Shown here: positions 9,085-16,362 of the stretch, piece by piece
How positions within the stretch are numbered: position 1 is the stretch's first letter
Layout: the number at the start of each line of letters is the position of its first letter
Source: BOG-908 sp963848205
GTDB taxonomy: Bacteria > Pseudomonadota > Alphaproteobacteria > Acetobacterales > Acetobacteraceae
Assembly (NCBI GenBank): GCA_963848205.1
Contig: CAWKCV010000001.1
Location: 304,992-368,991 of the forward strand
Direction: 5' to 3'
Length of the DNA stretch: 64,000 bases
The notes under the pieces: model-generated
Told to the model about the DNA's origin: nothing
Databases searched by the model: none
Seen by the model: the letters and a program-made list of their open reading frames with translations, nothing else
Program-made: the position numbers and the translations under genes

Positions 9085-9303
9085 CGGGGTACCCGGTCAT
9101 TCCACCGCGCACCGCACATCCATCCACATCACACCTGTCCGGTAAGTTGCTCGCGTTCTTGTGCGTTTTGTCGCCGTGCACAGGTGTGGGGCAAACGCGA
9201 TCCGAGTTCCTCGCGTTTGCGTGACACGGCTGTTGCTCCCCAGGATTCTTTTGCGGCGCTGGGGATGCGGAGTTGGGGGCTGGTTATCCCCGCTATTGTT
9301 GGA

Positions 9304-9435
9304 GAAGGAAGGAAGTAGTCCTTTTTGAAAAAAGGACCAAAAAGCTTTTGATCGTGCTGTCGCTGGCTCGCTGCCGGCGTACGCCAGAGAGCAAAAGTTT
9401 TTTGGTTCTTTTTTCAAAAATGAACTGCTTGCCTT
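9304..9435. repeat. Interspersed palindromic element, inverted pair
   Basis: The left element (AAGGAAGGAAGTAGTCC hairpin with GGAC, then CAAAAAGCTTTTG) and the right element (GAGCAAAAGTTTTTTGGTTC, then GAACTGCTTGCC) face each other around GCTGTCGC-type sequence. The stem in the left copy is GTCC/GGAC instead of the GGTTC/GAACC seen elsewhere, a change in both arms. The pair ends 13 bp before the PDRP start codon. Confidence 0.85.
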
Positions 9436-9448
9436 ACACTCCCACCCC

Positions 9449-10336
9449 ATGAGCACCGACCGCATCAACCTGCACCTGGTCTCCGACGCCACCGGCGAGA
9501 CACTCAACTCCATCGCGCGCGCCACCGTCTCCCAGTTCGAGCAGGTCAGCATCATCTACCATCGCTGGAGCCTCATCCGGACGCGCTTCCAGCTCCATCG
9601 CGTGCTGGAAGGTATCGAAGCCGAACCAGGCCCCGTGCTCTCCACTGTCGTTGACAAGGCCTTGCGCAACGATCTGGAGAGCACCTGCGCACGGCTCGGC
9701 GTGCCGGTCGTCAATGTGCTCGAGCCGGTATTGGCGGTGCTGACCGACCAGATCGGCGCTCAGGCGACCGCGCGGCCAGGCAAGCAATATGTGCTCGACG
9801 CGGATTACTTCCGCCGGATCGATGCCATCCATTTCGTGCTCGCCCACGATGACGGCCAAGCCCAGGCGGGAATCATGGAAGCCGACGTGATCCTCGTGGG
9901 CGTCTCGCGAAGTTCGAAAACACCCACCAGCTTCTATCTGGCCAACCGCGGCGTGAAGGCCGCCAACGTGCCGCTGGTCCCCGGCACGGCCGATCCGCCA
10001 GGCCTGGAGGACCCGCACTGCCCGGTGATTGGGCTGACCTTGGATGCGCAGTCGCTGATCGAAATACGGCGCCACCGTCTCAAGCTCATCGCGACGGGGC
10101 AGAACGCCGTGCACATCAAGCAGGGCAACAACGAATATGTCGATCTGGAAGCGGTAAAGGCCGAGCTGCTATGGGCGCGACGGCTGTGCACGCGCCGGGG
10201 CTGGCCGGTGGTGGATGTGACGCGCCGCTCGATCGAGGAGACGGCGGCGACGGTGTTGCAATTCATGGAGGCTTGGCATCTGCGGCGGGATCGTAAGGCG
10301 GTCGAGCCTATGTCGTTGAACTTGTCCAATCCCTAG
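9449..10336 (+). CDS. Pyruvate,phosphate dikinase regulatory protein (kinase/pyrophosphorylase)
   Basis: Bifunctional regulator of the DUF299/UPF0085 family. It inactivates pyruvate,phosphate dikinase (or PEP synthase) by ADP-dependent phosphorylation and reactivates it by Pi-dependent removal with pyrophosphate release. The product is 295 residues. The start MSTDRINLHLVSDATGETL and the P-loop-like GVSRSSKTP at 151-159 followed by TSFYLANRG are diagnostic. The C-terminal RRSIEETAATVLQF is also typical. Whether the target is PPDK or PEP synthase cannot be told here. It is divergent from hemE across the candidate origin, the same pairing as in Caulobacter. Confidence 0.93.
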   Translation: MSTDRINLHLVSDATGETLNSIARATVSQFEQVSIIYHRWSLIRTRFQLHRVLEGIEAEPGPVLSTVVDKALRNDLESTCARLGVPVVNVLEPVLAVLTDQIGAQATARPGKQYVLDADYFRRIDAIHFVLAHDDGQAQAGIMEADVILVGVSRSSKTPTSFYLANRGVKAANVPLVPGTADPPGLEDPHCPVIGLTLDAQSLIEIRRHRLKLIATGQNAVHIKQGNNEYVDLEAVKAELLWARRLCTRRGWPVVDVTRRSIEETAATVLQFMEAWHLRRDRKAVEPMSLNLSNP

Positions 10337-10395
10337 GGAGAAACAGGACGGCCTTCTGTTTTGTAGAAAAGAAGCAAACGACTTTTGCTCTCTTG
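10337..10395 (+). repeat. Interspersed palindromic element, diverged copy
   Basis: Directly after the PDRP stop. The stem CTTCT...AGAAG replaces GGTTC/GAACC and is followed by CAAACGACTTTTGCTC. The position between convergent genes suits a 3'-end hairpin. Confidence 0.65.
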
Positions 10396-10403
10396 CATCT
10401 GCG

Positions 10404-10760
10404 TCAGTCGGGTGCCGTTTGCGTCGCGAGTGTTGCTACGACGGTGTCGATTGGCATGGCCCAGTCGTTGTTCCAAATGTCTTTCTGCGGCTGACGCGTG
10501 CGGCACACGCGGCATTCGCGCGGGAACCCGCCTGTGCCGTCCAGCCACCAACAGCCGGCTGCATGGGCTTGCGATTGGCATACGCGCAGGCAGGCGGCCG
10601 CTGTCTGTGTATCACCGATCCGCGTGGTGTCGCTGTCGGACGGGCATTTGAAGAAATGGATGAAGCCTTGATCGGCCGGCGAGGCGATTTGCGCCGATGC
10701 CAAGACGCACCAGATGCATACGGCGGTGATGAATCCGATGACGACCGCCGCGCGCGGCAT
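10404..10760 (-). CDS. Hypothetical exported cysteine-containing protein
   Basis: A 118-residue protein with a signal peptide or N-terminal anchor (AAVVIGFITAVCIWCVLASA, about residues 4-23). The mature part has six or seven cysteines (KCPSDSD, AACLRVCQSQ, AAGCWWLDG, ECRVCRTRQ), which suggests disulfides in the periplasm or bound metal. I do not recognise a family. It ends 4 bp before the AIM24 gene ends upstream on the same strand, so the two are probably cotranscribed. Confidence 0.6.
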   Translation of the reverse strand: MPRAAVVIGFITAVCIWCVLASAQIASPADQGFIHFFKCPSDSDTTRIGDTQTAAACLRVCQSQAHAAGCWWLDGTGGFPRECRVCRTRQPQKDIWNNDWAMPIDTVVATLATQTAPD

Positions 10761-10764
10761 GGCA

Positions 10765-11526
10765 TCAACGTGAAAAGAAGCTCTTCAGCACGGCGCCGGC
10801 GACACCCAGCTCGGCGGATTGTTCGATCGACGGCTGGCTCTCGCCCGAGAGATACGGGGCGAGCGCGTGCGCGAGGTTCGGCAGCGTGAGTGTCTGCAGC
10901 CAGATCTTGCCCGGTCCGGTGAGTTCGGCGAGGAACAGGCCGTCGCCGCCGAAGAAGATGTTGCTGATGCCGCGCATGGTCGTGATGCCGAAACGCACCC
11001 GCTCCTCGAACATGCCGATATGGCCGGGATGAACGCGGATTACCTCGCCCGGCGCCAGCTCCCTCTCGATCACCTCGCCACCCAGCTCGATCCAGGCAGT
11101 GCAGTCGCCCGCAAGCCGCTGCAGCAGGAAACCATTGCCGCCGAACAGTCCCGAGCCGAGGGATTGCTGGAAGCCGGTGGTGAGCTGCACGCCCTGCGTG
11201 GCGCACAGGAAGCCATGCTTGTGCACCATGTAGGTCTGCCCGGGACGCACTTTGATTTCGCTGATATGGCCGGGGATCTTCGCGGCGAAGGCGACCACGC
11301 CCTGCTGATAGGGCGCGGTATATTCGGTCATGAACAGGCCGCCGCCGGAGAGCGCACGGCCGACAGCGCCGAAAAATCCCGTGTTGCCGGCTGTGTTGGT
11401 GGTGGTCTTCAGCTCGATGCCCGCGGTCATCCAGCTCAGCTGCCCGGTTTCGGCCACGAGCATTTCGCCGGGATTCAGTTCGATTTCCAGAACCGGAAGA
11501 GTTTGGCCGATGATGGCGGTGCGCAT
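10765..11526 (-). CDS. AIM24 family protein (DUF124/TIGR00266)
   Basis: A 253-residue protein of the AIM24/TIGR00266 beta-helical family, whose biochemical role is not settled. Typical family segments are the glycine-rich GGGLFMTEYTAPYQQGVVAFAAKIPG, with VRPGQTYMVHKHGFLCAT and GDGLFLAELTGPGKIWLQT. ATG 11526 is preceded by AAGGAGCTGCC. It lies in a short minus-strand run with two small exported proteins of unknown function. Confidence 0.88.
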   Translation of the reverse strand: MRTAIIGQTLPVLEIELNPGEMLVAETGQLSWMTAGIELKTTTNTAGNTGFFGAVGRALSGGGLFMTEYTAPYQQGVVAFAAKIPGHISEIKVRPGQTYMVHKHGFLCATQGVQLTTGFQQSLGSGLFGGNGFLLQRLAGDCTAWIELGGEVIERELAPGEVIRVHPGHIGMFEERVRFGITTMRGISNIFFGGDGLFLAELTGPGKIWLQTLTLPNLAHALAPYLSGESQPSIEQSAELGVAGAVLKSFFSR

Positions 11527-11535
11527 GGCAGCTCC

Positions 11536-12234
11536 TTACGGTACTTGGGCCAGATAGTATTTTTCGGCAATCCGCACAGCATCCGACGCCCAAGTGATGG
11601 CTGCATCGACCTTTGCGCCGGCTATTTTGTTTGCCATCCAGTATGGAACCGACAGGCAGACAGTTGTCTGCGGCGAGAGACCGTCGAGCAAGCAGCCGGA
11701 TGATGTGTCGGGACTTAAGCGCTTAATCTCTCTACCTGCGAATCCCCTTGGAACTGTCACGCTGGTCGTGAATTCGCAATTGTACATACTGCTTGGCGGG
11801 TGCTGGTACATCTGCTTGACCAGCGTGATCAGGTGACGAGCCTCAGCGTAATCCTCCATTGCCCTCATCACATCCGCCGGGGGGGCCCCGGTGGGCGGAG
11901 ACGACGGCAATGTTTGCGGAATTACCGGCGGTATGCGCGCGTAGGAACCCGGTGCCGGGGTTGGTCCGTTTTCGTAGATTTCGAGAAAGCCGCGCTTCTG
12001 ATAGCTGTTATCTACCGCAGTTCCGGTTCCGGTTGGGCAAGGCGATTGCATGGGAAAGTTGAAAGCGATCGTATCGGTTTCCGTCGATCCGAAAGGATAT
12101 GGCCCGGGTCCGACAAGCGCGCGCGAATTCGTGCGGCCGACAAGATAGGCGAGCACGGCGACTGCCAAGAGCAGACCAACTCCGACGATACGCCGTGTCA
12201 GCCTCGTGGATGGCTCGGCCATACCGCTCTCCAT
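11536..12234 (-). CDS. Hypothetical protein with N-terminal membrane anchor
   Basis: A 232-residue protein, unrecognised. A short basic start precedes one hydrophobic helix (IVGVGLLLAVAVLAYLVG, about 16-34). The rest is likely periplasmic, with a proline-rich linker (about residues 95-125) and three or four cysteines. An internal ATG at 12222 has a better-spaced GGAG and may be the true start. It lies 9 bp upstream of the AIM24 gene on the same strand, so the two are likely cotranscribed. Confidence 0.6.
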   Translation of the reverse strand: MESGMAEPSTRLTRRIVGVGLLLAVAVLAYLVGRTNSRALVGPGPYPFGSTETDTIAFNFPMQSPCPTGTGTAVDNSYQKRGFLEIYENGPTPAPGSYARIPPVIPQTLPSSPPTGAPPADVMRAMEDYAEARHLITLVKQMYQHPPSSMYNCEFTTSVTVPRGFAGREIKRLSPDTSSGCLLDGLSPQTTVCLSVPYWMANKIAGAKVDAAITWASDAVRIAEKYYLAQVP

Positions 12235-12287
12235 GTTGCCCTCAATCGATCAAGTAACAGAACAGGAGTCCTACAGCAACGCCGGGT

Positions 12288-14507
12288 TCATTTCGAAGCT
12301 GTTTTCCCGGTCGTCGTCGATGCGGGCCGCCTCGTTCGTGCCCAGGCCTCCTCGCCGCCTCGATACCATTGAACATGCCGGTAGCCGGCAGCCACCAAGG
12401 CGCCGACGGCGTCGAACGCATCGCAGCCGCGAACGCCGTCGCCGAGCACGATCAGGACCGCCGACTTGTCGGCGCCGGCCTGTTCGTCCGCGATGCGGCG
12501 GGCGAAGGCCAGTCCGGTCTCGTCGCGCACCAATGGGTCGAGGACGTGCCAACTCTGTTCGGCGGCGACGCCACGACCGAGATCGATCACGACAGGCGGT
12601 GGAGACATGGCCAGAGCCGCCGCGAATCGCGCGGTGGTGACGAGCGTGCTGCCCACCGGCGCGGCCGAAGGCGTGGCGGCGAATGCGCCTTGCGTGCAGG
12701 TCAGGGCATCACCGAGCCCCGGTTCCGCCTCGTCTGAAAACGCCGGCAGCCCCGCATCGGCGAGTGCGTGCAACGCACGTTGTAGCCCAGACGTCTGCCG
12801 CCAGCCGGCGTCGAAATAGCCGCTGACCCGCCAGACGCTGCGACCGGGGTACCGCCGCTCGTAGTCGGCAAAATCGGCGTGCGCGCGCGCGTGGTCGCCG
12901 CTGAGTTCGAGCGCGGCGACCAACAGAAGCTGCGCCTGTTCGGCCGGCTCCATGTCGCCGGTCGATGGCGCATCCGGGTGCTGTGCGAGGCCGAGTTCTC
13001 TGACTGCATCGCCAACTTTGTCGCGCATCAGGTCCAAAGTGCCAATGATCAGGTGGATCACGCGCGTATGGGCGCTCGCAGGATTGAGTTGCAGGATGAA
13101 GTCGTAGTCGGTGACCGCCCTGTCGAACTGCATCTTGCTTTGTGCGCAGCCGGCCAGCACGCTTCTGGCATTGACGCTGCTCGGGTCCAAAACAAGCGCG
13201 TCCGACGCTGCCTGTTCTGCCGCGTTGCAGTCATCCATAACGTAGAGGTCGAGCGCGCGCGCCGCGATGGCGGTGGTGTTCTGCGGAGATGCCGCAAGCG
13301 CTTCGTGTATGGCGCGTCGCGCTTCCTCACGATCAGCGATTTCGTCCGGATCGGTGACCGTAGTCACTTCGCGCAGCAAGGCCCAGCCCAGTTCCGCCTT
13401 GGCATCGACAAAGTCGGGCTGCTTGGCGATAGCGCGCTGCAGCAGCTCGTGCGCCTGCGCAAAGTCAGCGCGTGTCTCGCTTGTATCCAGCAACGACCGC
13501 GCCCGAAAAAACAATCCCAGCGCGTCCGGGTCATCCGGCCTGTCGCGCAACGAGCGCGCGCTCTCCAATTGGTTGAATTCCACGCCGAGCGGCAGCGCGA
13601 TGCGGCGGACGATCGTGGGGCGCACCTGGCTGATCTGGTCGCGTGCCGGGTCGAACTGGGTGGTCCAGAGCTGGCGGCCGGTTGCCGTGTCGATCAGCGA
13701 GGCGAGAATATGGAAATGGCCTTCCTCGGGGGCGACGCTCCCGGTTACGATGTAGCGCACGCCGAGGTCGCGGCCGATCTGCTGCGGCGTCTCGTGCTGG
13801 ACGGCCTGCGCACTCTCGCGCGCGATGACGGTGCTGGCCGGCAGATGCGAGAGGTCGGCCGTCAGGTCGTCGGTCACCGCGTCGGCCAGATAGTCCGCAC
13901 TGCGGTCAGCACTCGCGTTGCGGAATGGCAGTACGACGGTGGACAGGCGCGGCGGTTCGGGGTGGGCGGGCCAGGCGAACCAGGCTATCGCCAGCGCGGC
14001 CACGCCGCACGCGGCCGAGATGCCGGCGAACAACGGCCAGGTGTGGCCGCGCAATGCAGGAGGTGCCGGCGCAGGTCTGTCCAAGGGCGAAGTCGGCGAG
14101 GGCTGTGGGGCCGCTTGTTCGAGGCTCGTTGTGGCGCTATCCGCCGCTTCGGCCGCTTCAGGCGCGCGCATCGGCGGCTTCTCGTCGATGCGGACATCCC
14201 CCACGAACTGGTAGCGGCGACCAGGCAAGGTGAGGATCAGCGTTTCGGAACAGTCCGCCTTGACCAGCGCCTTGCGCAATTTGGAGAGCTGAACGGAAAG
14301 GTTGTTCTCAGAGACGATCCGGTCGGGCCACACGGCGGCGAGCGTGTCGTCGTGGCTGACCGCGCTGGCACGATTCTCGATCAGGTAAGCCAGCAGGTCC
14401 AACGTCTTGTCGTCCAACTCGACCGGGCGGCCGTTCGCCGATAGCAGCCGCCGCCGCCAGTCCAGCTTGAAATGGCCAAAGATCGCTGTCTCGAATAGCG
14501 CCTGCAT
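12288..14507 (-). CDS. Membrane-bound CadC-like regulator with TPR and rhodanese-like C-terminus
   Basis: A 739-residue one-component regulator. Residues 7-105 form an OmpR-type winged helix (ELDDKTLDLLAYLIENR, ENNLSVQLSKLRKAL). A Pro/Ala linker leads to one TM helix (about 158-180). A TolB/FlgO-like domain (LSTVVLPFRNASADRSADYL ... YIVTGSVA) and TPR-like repeats follow. The last 110 residues look like a rhodanese fold (VVIDLGRG ... LIVLGDGVRGCDAFDAVGA ... WYRGGEEAW). The usual active-site Cys position after LIVL is not Cys, so sulfur transfer is doubtful. The start is ATG 14507 with GGGG upstream; a farther start at 14639 is possible. It is divergent from the UrcA gene, a plausible target. 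Confidence 0.82.
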   Translation of the reverse strand: MQALFETAIFGHFKLDWRRRLLSANGRPVELDDKTLDLLAYLIENRASAVSHDDTLAAVWPDRIVSENNLSVQLSKLRKALVKADCSETLILTLPGRRYQFVGDVRIDEKPPMRAPEAAEAADSATTSLEQAAPQPSPTSPLDRPAPAPPALRGHTWPLFAGISAACGVAALAIAWFAWPAHPEPPRLSTVVLPFRNASADRSADYLADAVTDDLTADLSHLPASTVIARESAQAVQHETPQQIGRDLGVRYIVTGSVAPEEGHFHILASLIDTATGRQLWTTQFDPARDQISQVRPTIVRRIALPLGVEFNQLESARSLRDRPDDPDALGLFFRARSLLDTSETRADFAQAHELLQRAIAKQPDFVDAKAELGWALLREVTTVTDPDEIADREEARRAIHEALAASPQNTTAIAARALDLYVMDDCNAAEQAASDALVLDPSSVNARSVLAGCAQSKMQFDRAVTDYDFILQLNPASAHTRVIHLIIGTLDLMRDKVGDAVRELGLAQHPDAPSTGDMEPAEQAQLLLVAALELSGDHARAHADFADYERRYPGRSVWRVSGYFDAGWRQTSGLQRALHALADAGLPAFSDEAEPGLGDALTCTQGAFAATPSAAPVGSTLVTTARFAAALAMSPPPVVIDLGRGVAAEQSWHVLDPLVRDETGLAFARRIADEQAGADKSAVLIVLGDGVRGCDAFDAVGALVAAGYRHVQWYRGGEEAWARTRRPASTTTGKTASK

Positions 14508-14651
14508 TCGCCCCAGCCTGCTCCGCCCTGCAATGAACGATGCGTCATTGTGGCCTCGTTGCGCTCCTGAGTCATCGGCCGGCGCGTATGCGACAGTTCT
14601 GAATGCCGGTCGCCCACGATAAACTGCGGCGTAACGCATTCATCCAACTAG

Positions 14652-14741
14652 TTAATTCGGCTTAGCGCCTATTTATTCCAATTGAGTTCCAGGCGGCCCG
14701 ATGCCGCTCCTATCGATTGGTTGTCGCCCCGGACCGGGCAG
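14652..14741 (+). promoter_or_regulatory. Duplicated 90-bp upstream element, copy A
   Basis: Runs from TTAATTCGGCTTAGC to ATCGATTGGTTGTCGCCCCG and GACCGGGC, and ends 78 bp before the UrcA start. It aligns without gaps over 90 bp to 15482-15571 (about four fifths identical; two blocks of about 16 and 21 bp are exact). It sits in the 312-bp region shared with the divergent CadC-like regulator. Likely promoter plus operator or leader. Confidence 0.65.
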
Positions 14742-14819
14742 CGATCCTGAGCCAGATGGCCCAGGGGACCTGCCCGGTCAAAAGCGGCGGCTCAACAACG
14801 ATCGAAAAGGAATCCCACC

Positions 14820-15191
14820 ATGAACAACACAACCCGCAACGTTGCCGCCACACTCGGCCGCCTGACCTTGGCTGCCATGTTCTCCGCCGTATGCCTTGGC
14901 GCCGCGGTCATGCCGGCAACTGCCGGCACGCCGGACGACATGACGGTTCAGACCCGCCTGGTCAGCACCGCGGGCCTCGACCTCACCCGTTCGCACGACC
15001 AGGCGGTCCTGATGCGGCGACTGGCAGTGGCCGCTCGCCAGGTCTGCCGGAAACCTGCTTCATCGGTTTCCGAGAGTGCGTCCGGCTATGAGGAATGCGT
15101 CCAGTCGGCCATGTATTTCGCGCACCGGCAGGCCAATGCGGCGATTGCCTTGGCGGCAAAGACTTCGGTGGTCGCCTCCGCGGAAAAATAG
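14820..15191 (+). CDS. UrcA family protein
   Basis: A 123-residue exported protein of the UrcA family, whose function is unknown. The N-terminal 35 residues are a signal peptide (LGRLTLAAMFSAVCLGAAVMPATAG). The mature part has the family pattern DLTRSHDQAVLMRRLAVAARQVCRK and a second Cys in YEECVQSAMYFAHRQANAAI, so one disulfide is expected. AAGGA lies 8 nt before the ATG. A hairpin terminator follows the gene. It is divergent from the CadC-like regulator and carries copy A of the duplicated upstream element. Confidence 0.85.
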   Translation: MNNTTRNVAATLGRLTLAAMFSAVCLGAAVMPATAGTPDDMTVQTRLVSTAGLDLTRSHDQAVLMRRLAVAARQVCRKPASSVSESASGYEECVQSAMYFAHRQANAAIALAAKTSVVASAEK

Positions 15192-15220
15192 CAGAACGCT
15201 TGCTGCGACCGTCACGAAAA

Positions 15221-15251
15221 GGTCCGGGGATTCCTCCTCCGGGCCTTTTTT
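15221..15251 (+). terminator. Rho-independent terminator after the UrcA gene
   Basis: GGTCCGG (15221-15227) pairs with CCGGGCC (15239-15245) with one T-G wobble around GGATTCCTCCT, followed by six T. It lies 30 bp after the UrcA stop. Confidence 0.85.
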
Positions 15252-15481
15252 GCGTTTGTGCGGGGCTGGACCCGGTGTGGTGCGCGCTCAGGTGCCGGTC
15301 CCGCCCTGGTCGCGACCGCCGGGCTGAACGGCCACCGCCTGCATCTGTTTCGGCAGCCTACCCTGCGAGACGCGACAGGCTGGGGTGCCGAGCGACGGTG
15401 ACACCGGCAAAGCGACTGCCGGCCACGCCTCCCCCAGCCAAAACTCGATAAATGAAACGGCTAACAAACTGTAAACATTGA

Positions 15482-15571
15482 TTAAACCTGCTTAGCTCCA
15501 TTTCATTCCAATTGAGTTCCCTCAACCCCGATCCCGCCCCTATCGATTGGTTGTCGCCCCGAACCGGGCGG
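15482..15571 (+). promoter_or_regulatory. Duplicated 90-bp upstream element, copy B
   Basis: Runs from TTAAACCTGCTTAGC to ATCGATTGGTTGTCGCCCCG and AACCGGGC. It ends 75 bp before the next strong start (15647), nearly the same spacing as copy A. Conserved blocks are ATTCCAATTGAGTTCC and TATCGATTGGTTGTCGCCCCG. The 230 bp before it (15252-15481) show no gene. Confidence 0.65.
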
Positions 15572-15646
15572 TGCTCCCCGGCAGAAGCCGCAGGGCATCA
15601 CCGGTTCAGGCGGCGAACGAAACCGACCCAATCGCAGGAGCATCCC

Positions 15647-16072
15647 ATGTACGACACCGAAACGAAAAGCCTCGCCGCCCGCCTCGCCGGCCTGGTTCTG
15701 GCCGCCGTGATCTCGAGCCTAGTGCTCGTGGCCGCCGTCGCCCCGACGCTGTCGGATGACCGGCAGACCGGCGCCATCACCGGATCAGGCCGGCCGCCTG
15801 AACACGGCGCCCCCTCACTTTTCGCCCTCGTATTTACGGAGATTTTCCATGTTCGACCGCAACACGCACAGCATCGTCGCCGTCCTGGGCCGCCTGGCCG
15901 CAGCGTCCTTCATCACCGCCGCTTTGTTCGCCGCCGCCGTCTATCCGGCTGCGACGTCGCTCGCGGCCTGAACCAGCTATTCCCGAGGAGATCGCACAGA
16001 TGTTCCATTCTCGCCGCCTTTGGTCGACCCTCCGCCACCTGGCGATCGGGGCCGGCGCGACGCTCATCTTGA
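15647..16072 (+). CDS. Small exported-type ORF, probably degenerate UrcA-like
   Basis: A strong AGGAG sits 7 nt before ATG 15647. The first 36 codons encode a hydrophobic leader (LAARLAGLVLAAVISSLVLV) resembling the leaders of the neighbouring UrcA-type genes. After that the reading becomes Arg/Pro-rich and overlaps the 40-codon gene at 15849 in another frame. Only the leader looks real, so either the gene is short and frameshifted or the frame runs on by chance to 16072. It follows copy B of the duplicated upstream element. Confidence 0.3.
   Translation: MYDTETKSLAARLAGLVLAAVISSLVLVAAVAPTLSDDRQTGAITGSGRPPEHGAPSLFALVFTEIFHVRPQHAQHRRRPGPPGRSVLHHRRFVRRRRLSGCDVARGLNQLFPRRSHRCSILAAFGRPSATWRSGPARRSS
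15849..15971 (+). CDS. 40-residue leader-only peptide in the UrcA-type cluster
   Basis: ATG 15849 has ACGGAG 7 nt upstream. The 40-residue product is almost all hydrophobic leader (IVAVLGRLAAASFITAALFA) and stops at LAA. It resembles the N-termini of the flanking UrcA-type proteins (LGRL near residue 14, then Ala-rich), as if only the signal peptide were kept. It could be a small membrane peptide or the remnant of a UrcA gene. It lies 28 bp before the next UrcA-like gene. Confidence 0.45.
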   Translation: MFDRNTHSIVAVLGRLAAASFITAALFAAAVYPAATSLAA

Positions 16073-16359
16073 TGAATGCGGCTTCATTGCCGGCGAGCGC
16101 GCAGGTGCGCTCGCTCACTCCGCCAAGCAGCGCAGCCGTTCCGGGCTTCGATCTGCCGCGCACGAACGACCCCGCTTCGATCGCCAGCCAAAGCCGGGCG
16201 GCCGCCATGTTCGTATGTCAGAATCCCGCTTCCGGCTTCTCGGGTGACGTCAGACGTTTTCACGCCTGTTATCATCAGGCGCTACGAGCTGCTTTGGCCA
16301 AGGCATCAACTGGCGTGCTCCTGGCGGATACCGGAAAAGCAACGTTCGTCGGCAGGTAG
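16000..16359 (+). CDS. UrcA-like exported protein
   Basis: A 119-residue protein with a signal peptide (residues 1-35, ending SLPASAQ). The mature part DLPRTNDPASIASQSRAAAM and FVCQNP ... FHACYHQALRAALAKA follows the UrcA layout: a D-L start, an AA.xVC centre and a second Cys before an Ala-rich helix. GAGGAG lies 10 nt upstream of the ATG. Its stop is 3 bp from that of convergent dnaN. The family call is weaker than for the gene at 14820. Confidence 0.65.
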   Translation: MFHSRRLWSTLRHLAIGAGATLILMNAASLPASAQVRSLTPPSSAAVPGFDLPRTNDPASIASQSRAAAMFVCQNPASGFSGDVRRFHACYHQALRAALAKASTGVLLADTGKATFVGR

Positions 16360-16362
16360 TCC

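Larger units (their letters stand above)
9001..9448. other. Candidate chromosomal replication origin (hemE-PDRP intergenic region)
   Basis: This 448-bp gap between divergent hemE and PDRP genes has no supportable gene. It holds a perfect DnaA box (9076-9084), two 7/9 matches (CCATCCACA at 9120-9128 and TTATCCCCG at 9284-9292), a CtrA-like TTAA-N7-TTAT (9039-9053), one GANTC methylation motif (9244-9248), and an inverted pair of the interspersed palindrome (9304-9435). In Caulobacter crescentus the origin lies between hemE and the RP001/UPF0085 gene, the same family as the PDRP here. Only one box is perfect, so this is a positional argument supported by motifs. Confidence 0.55.
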
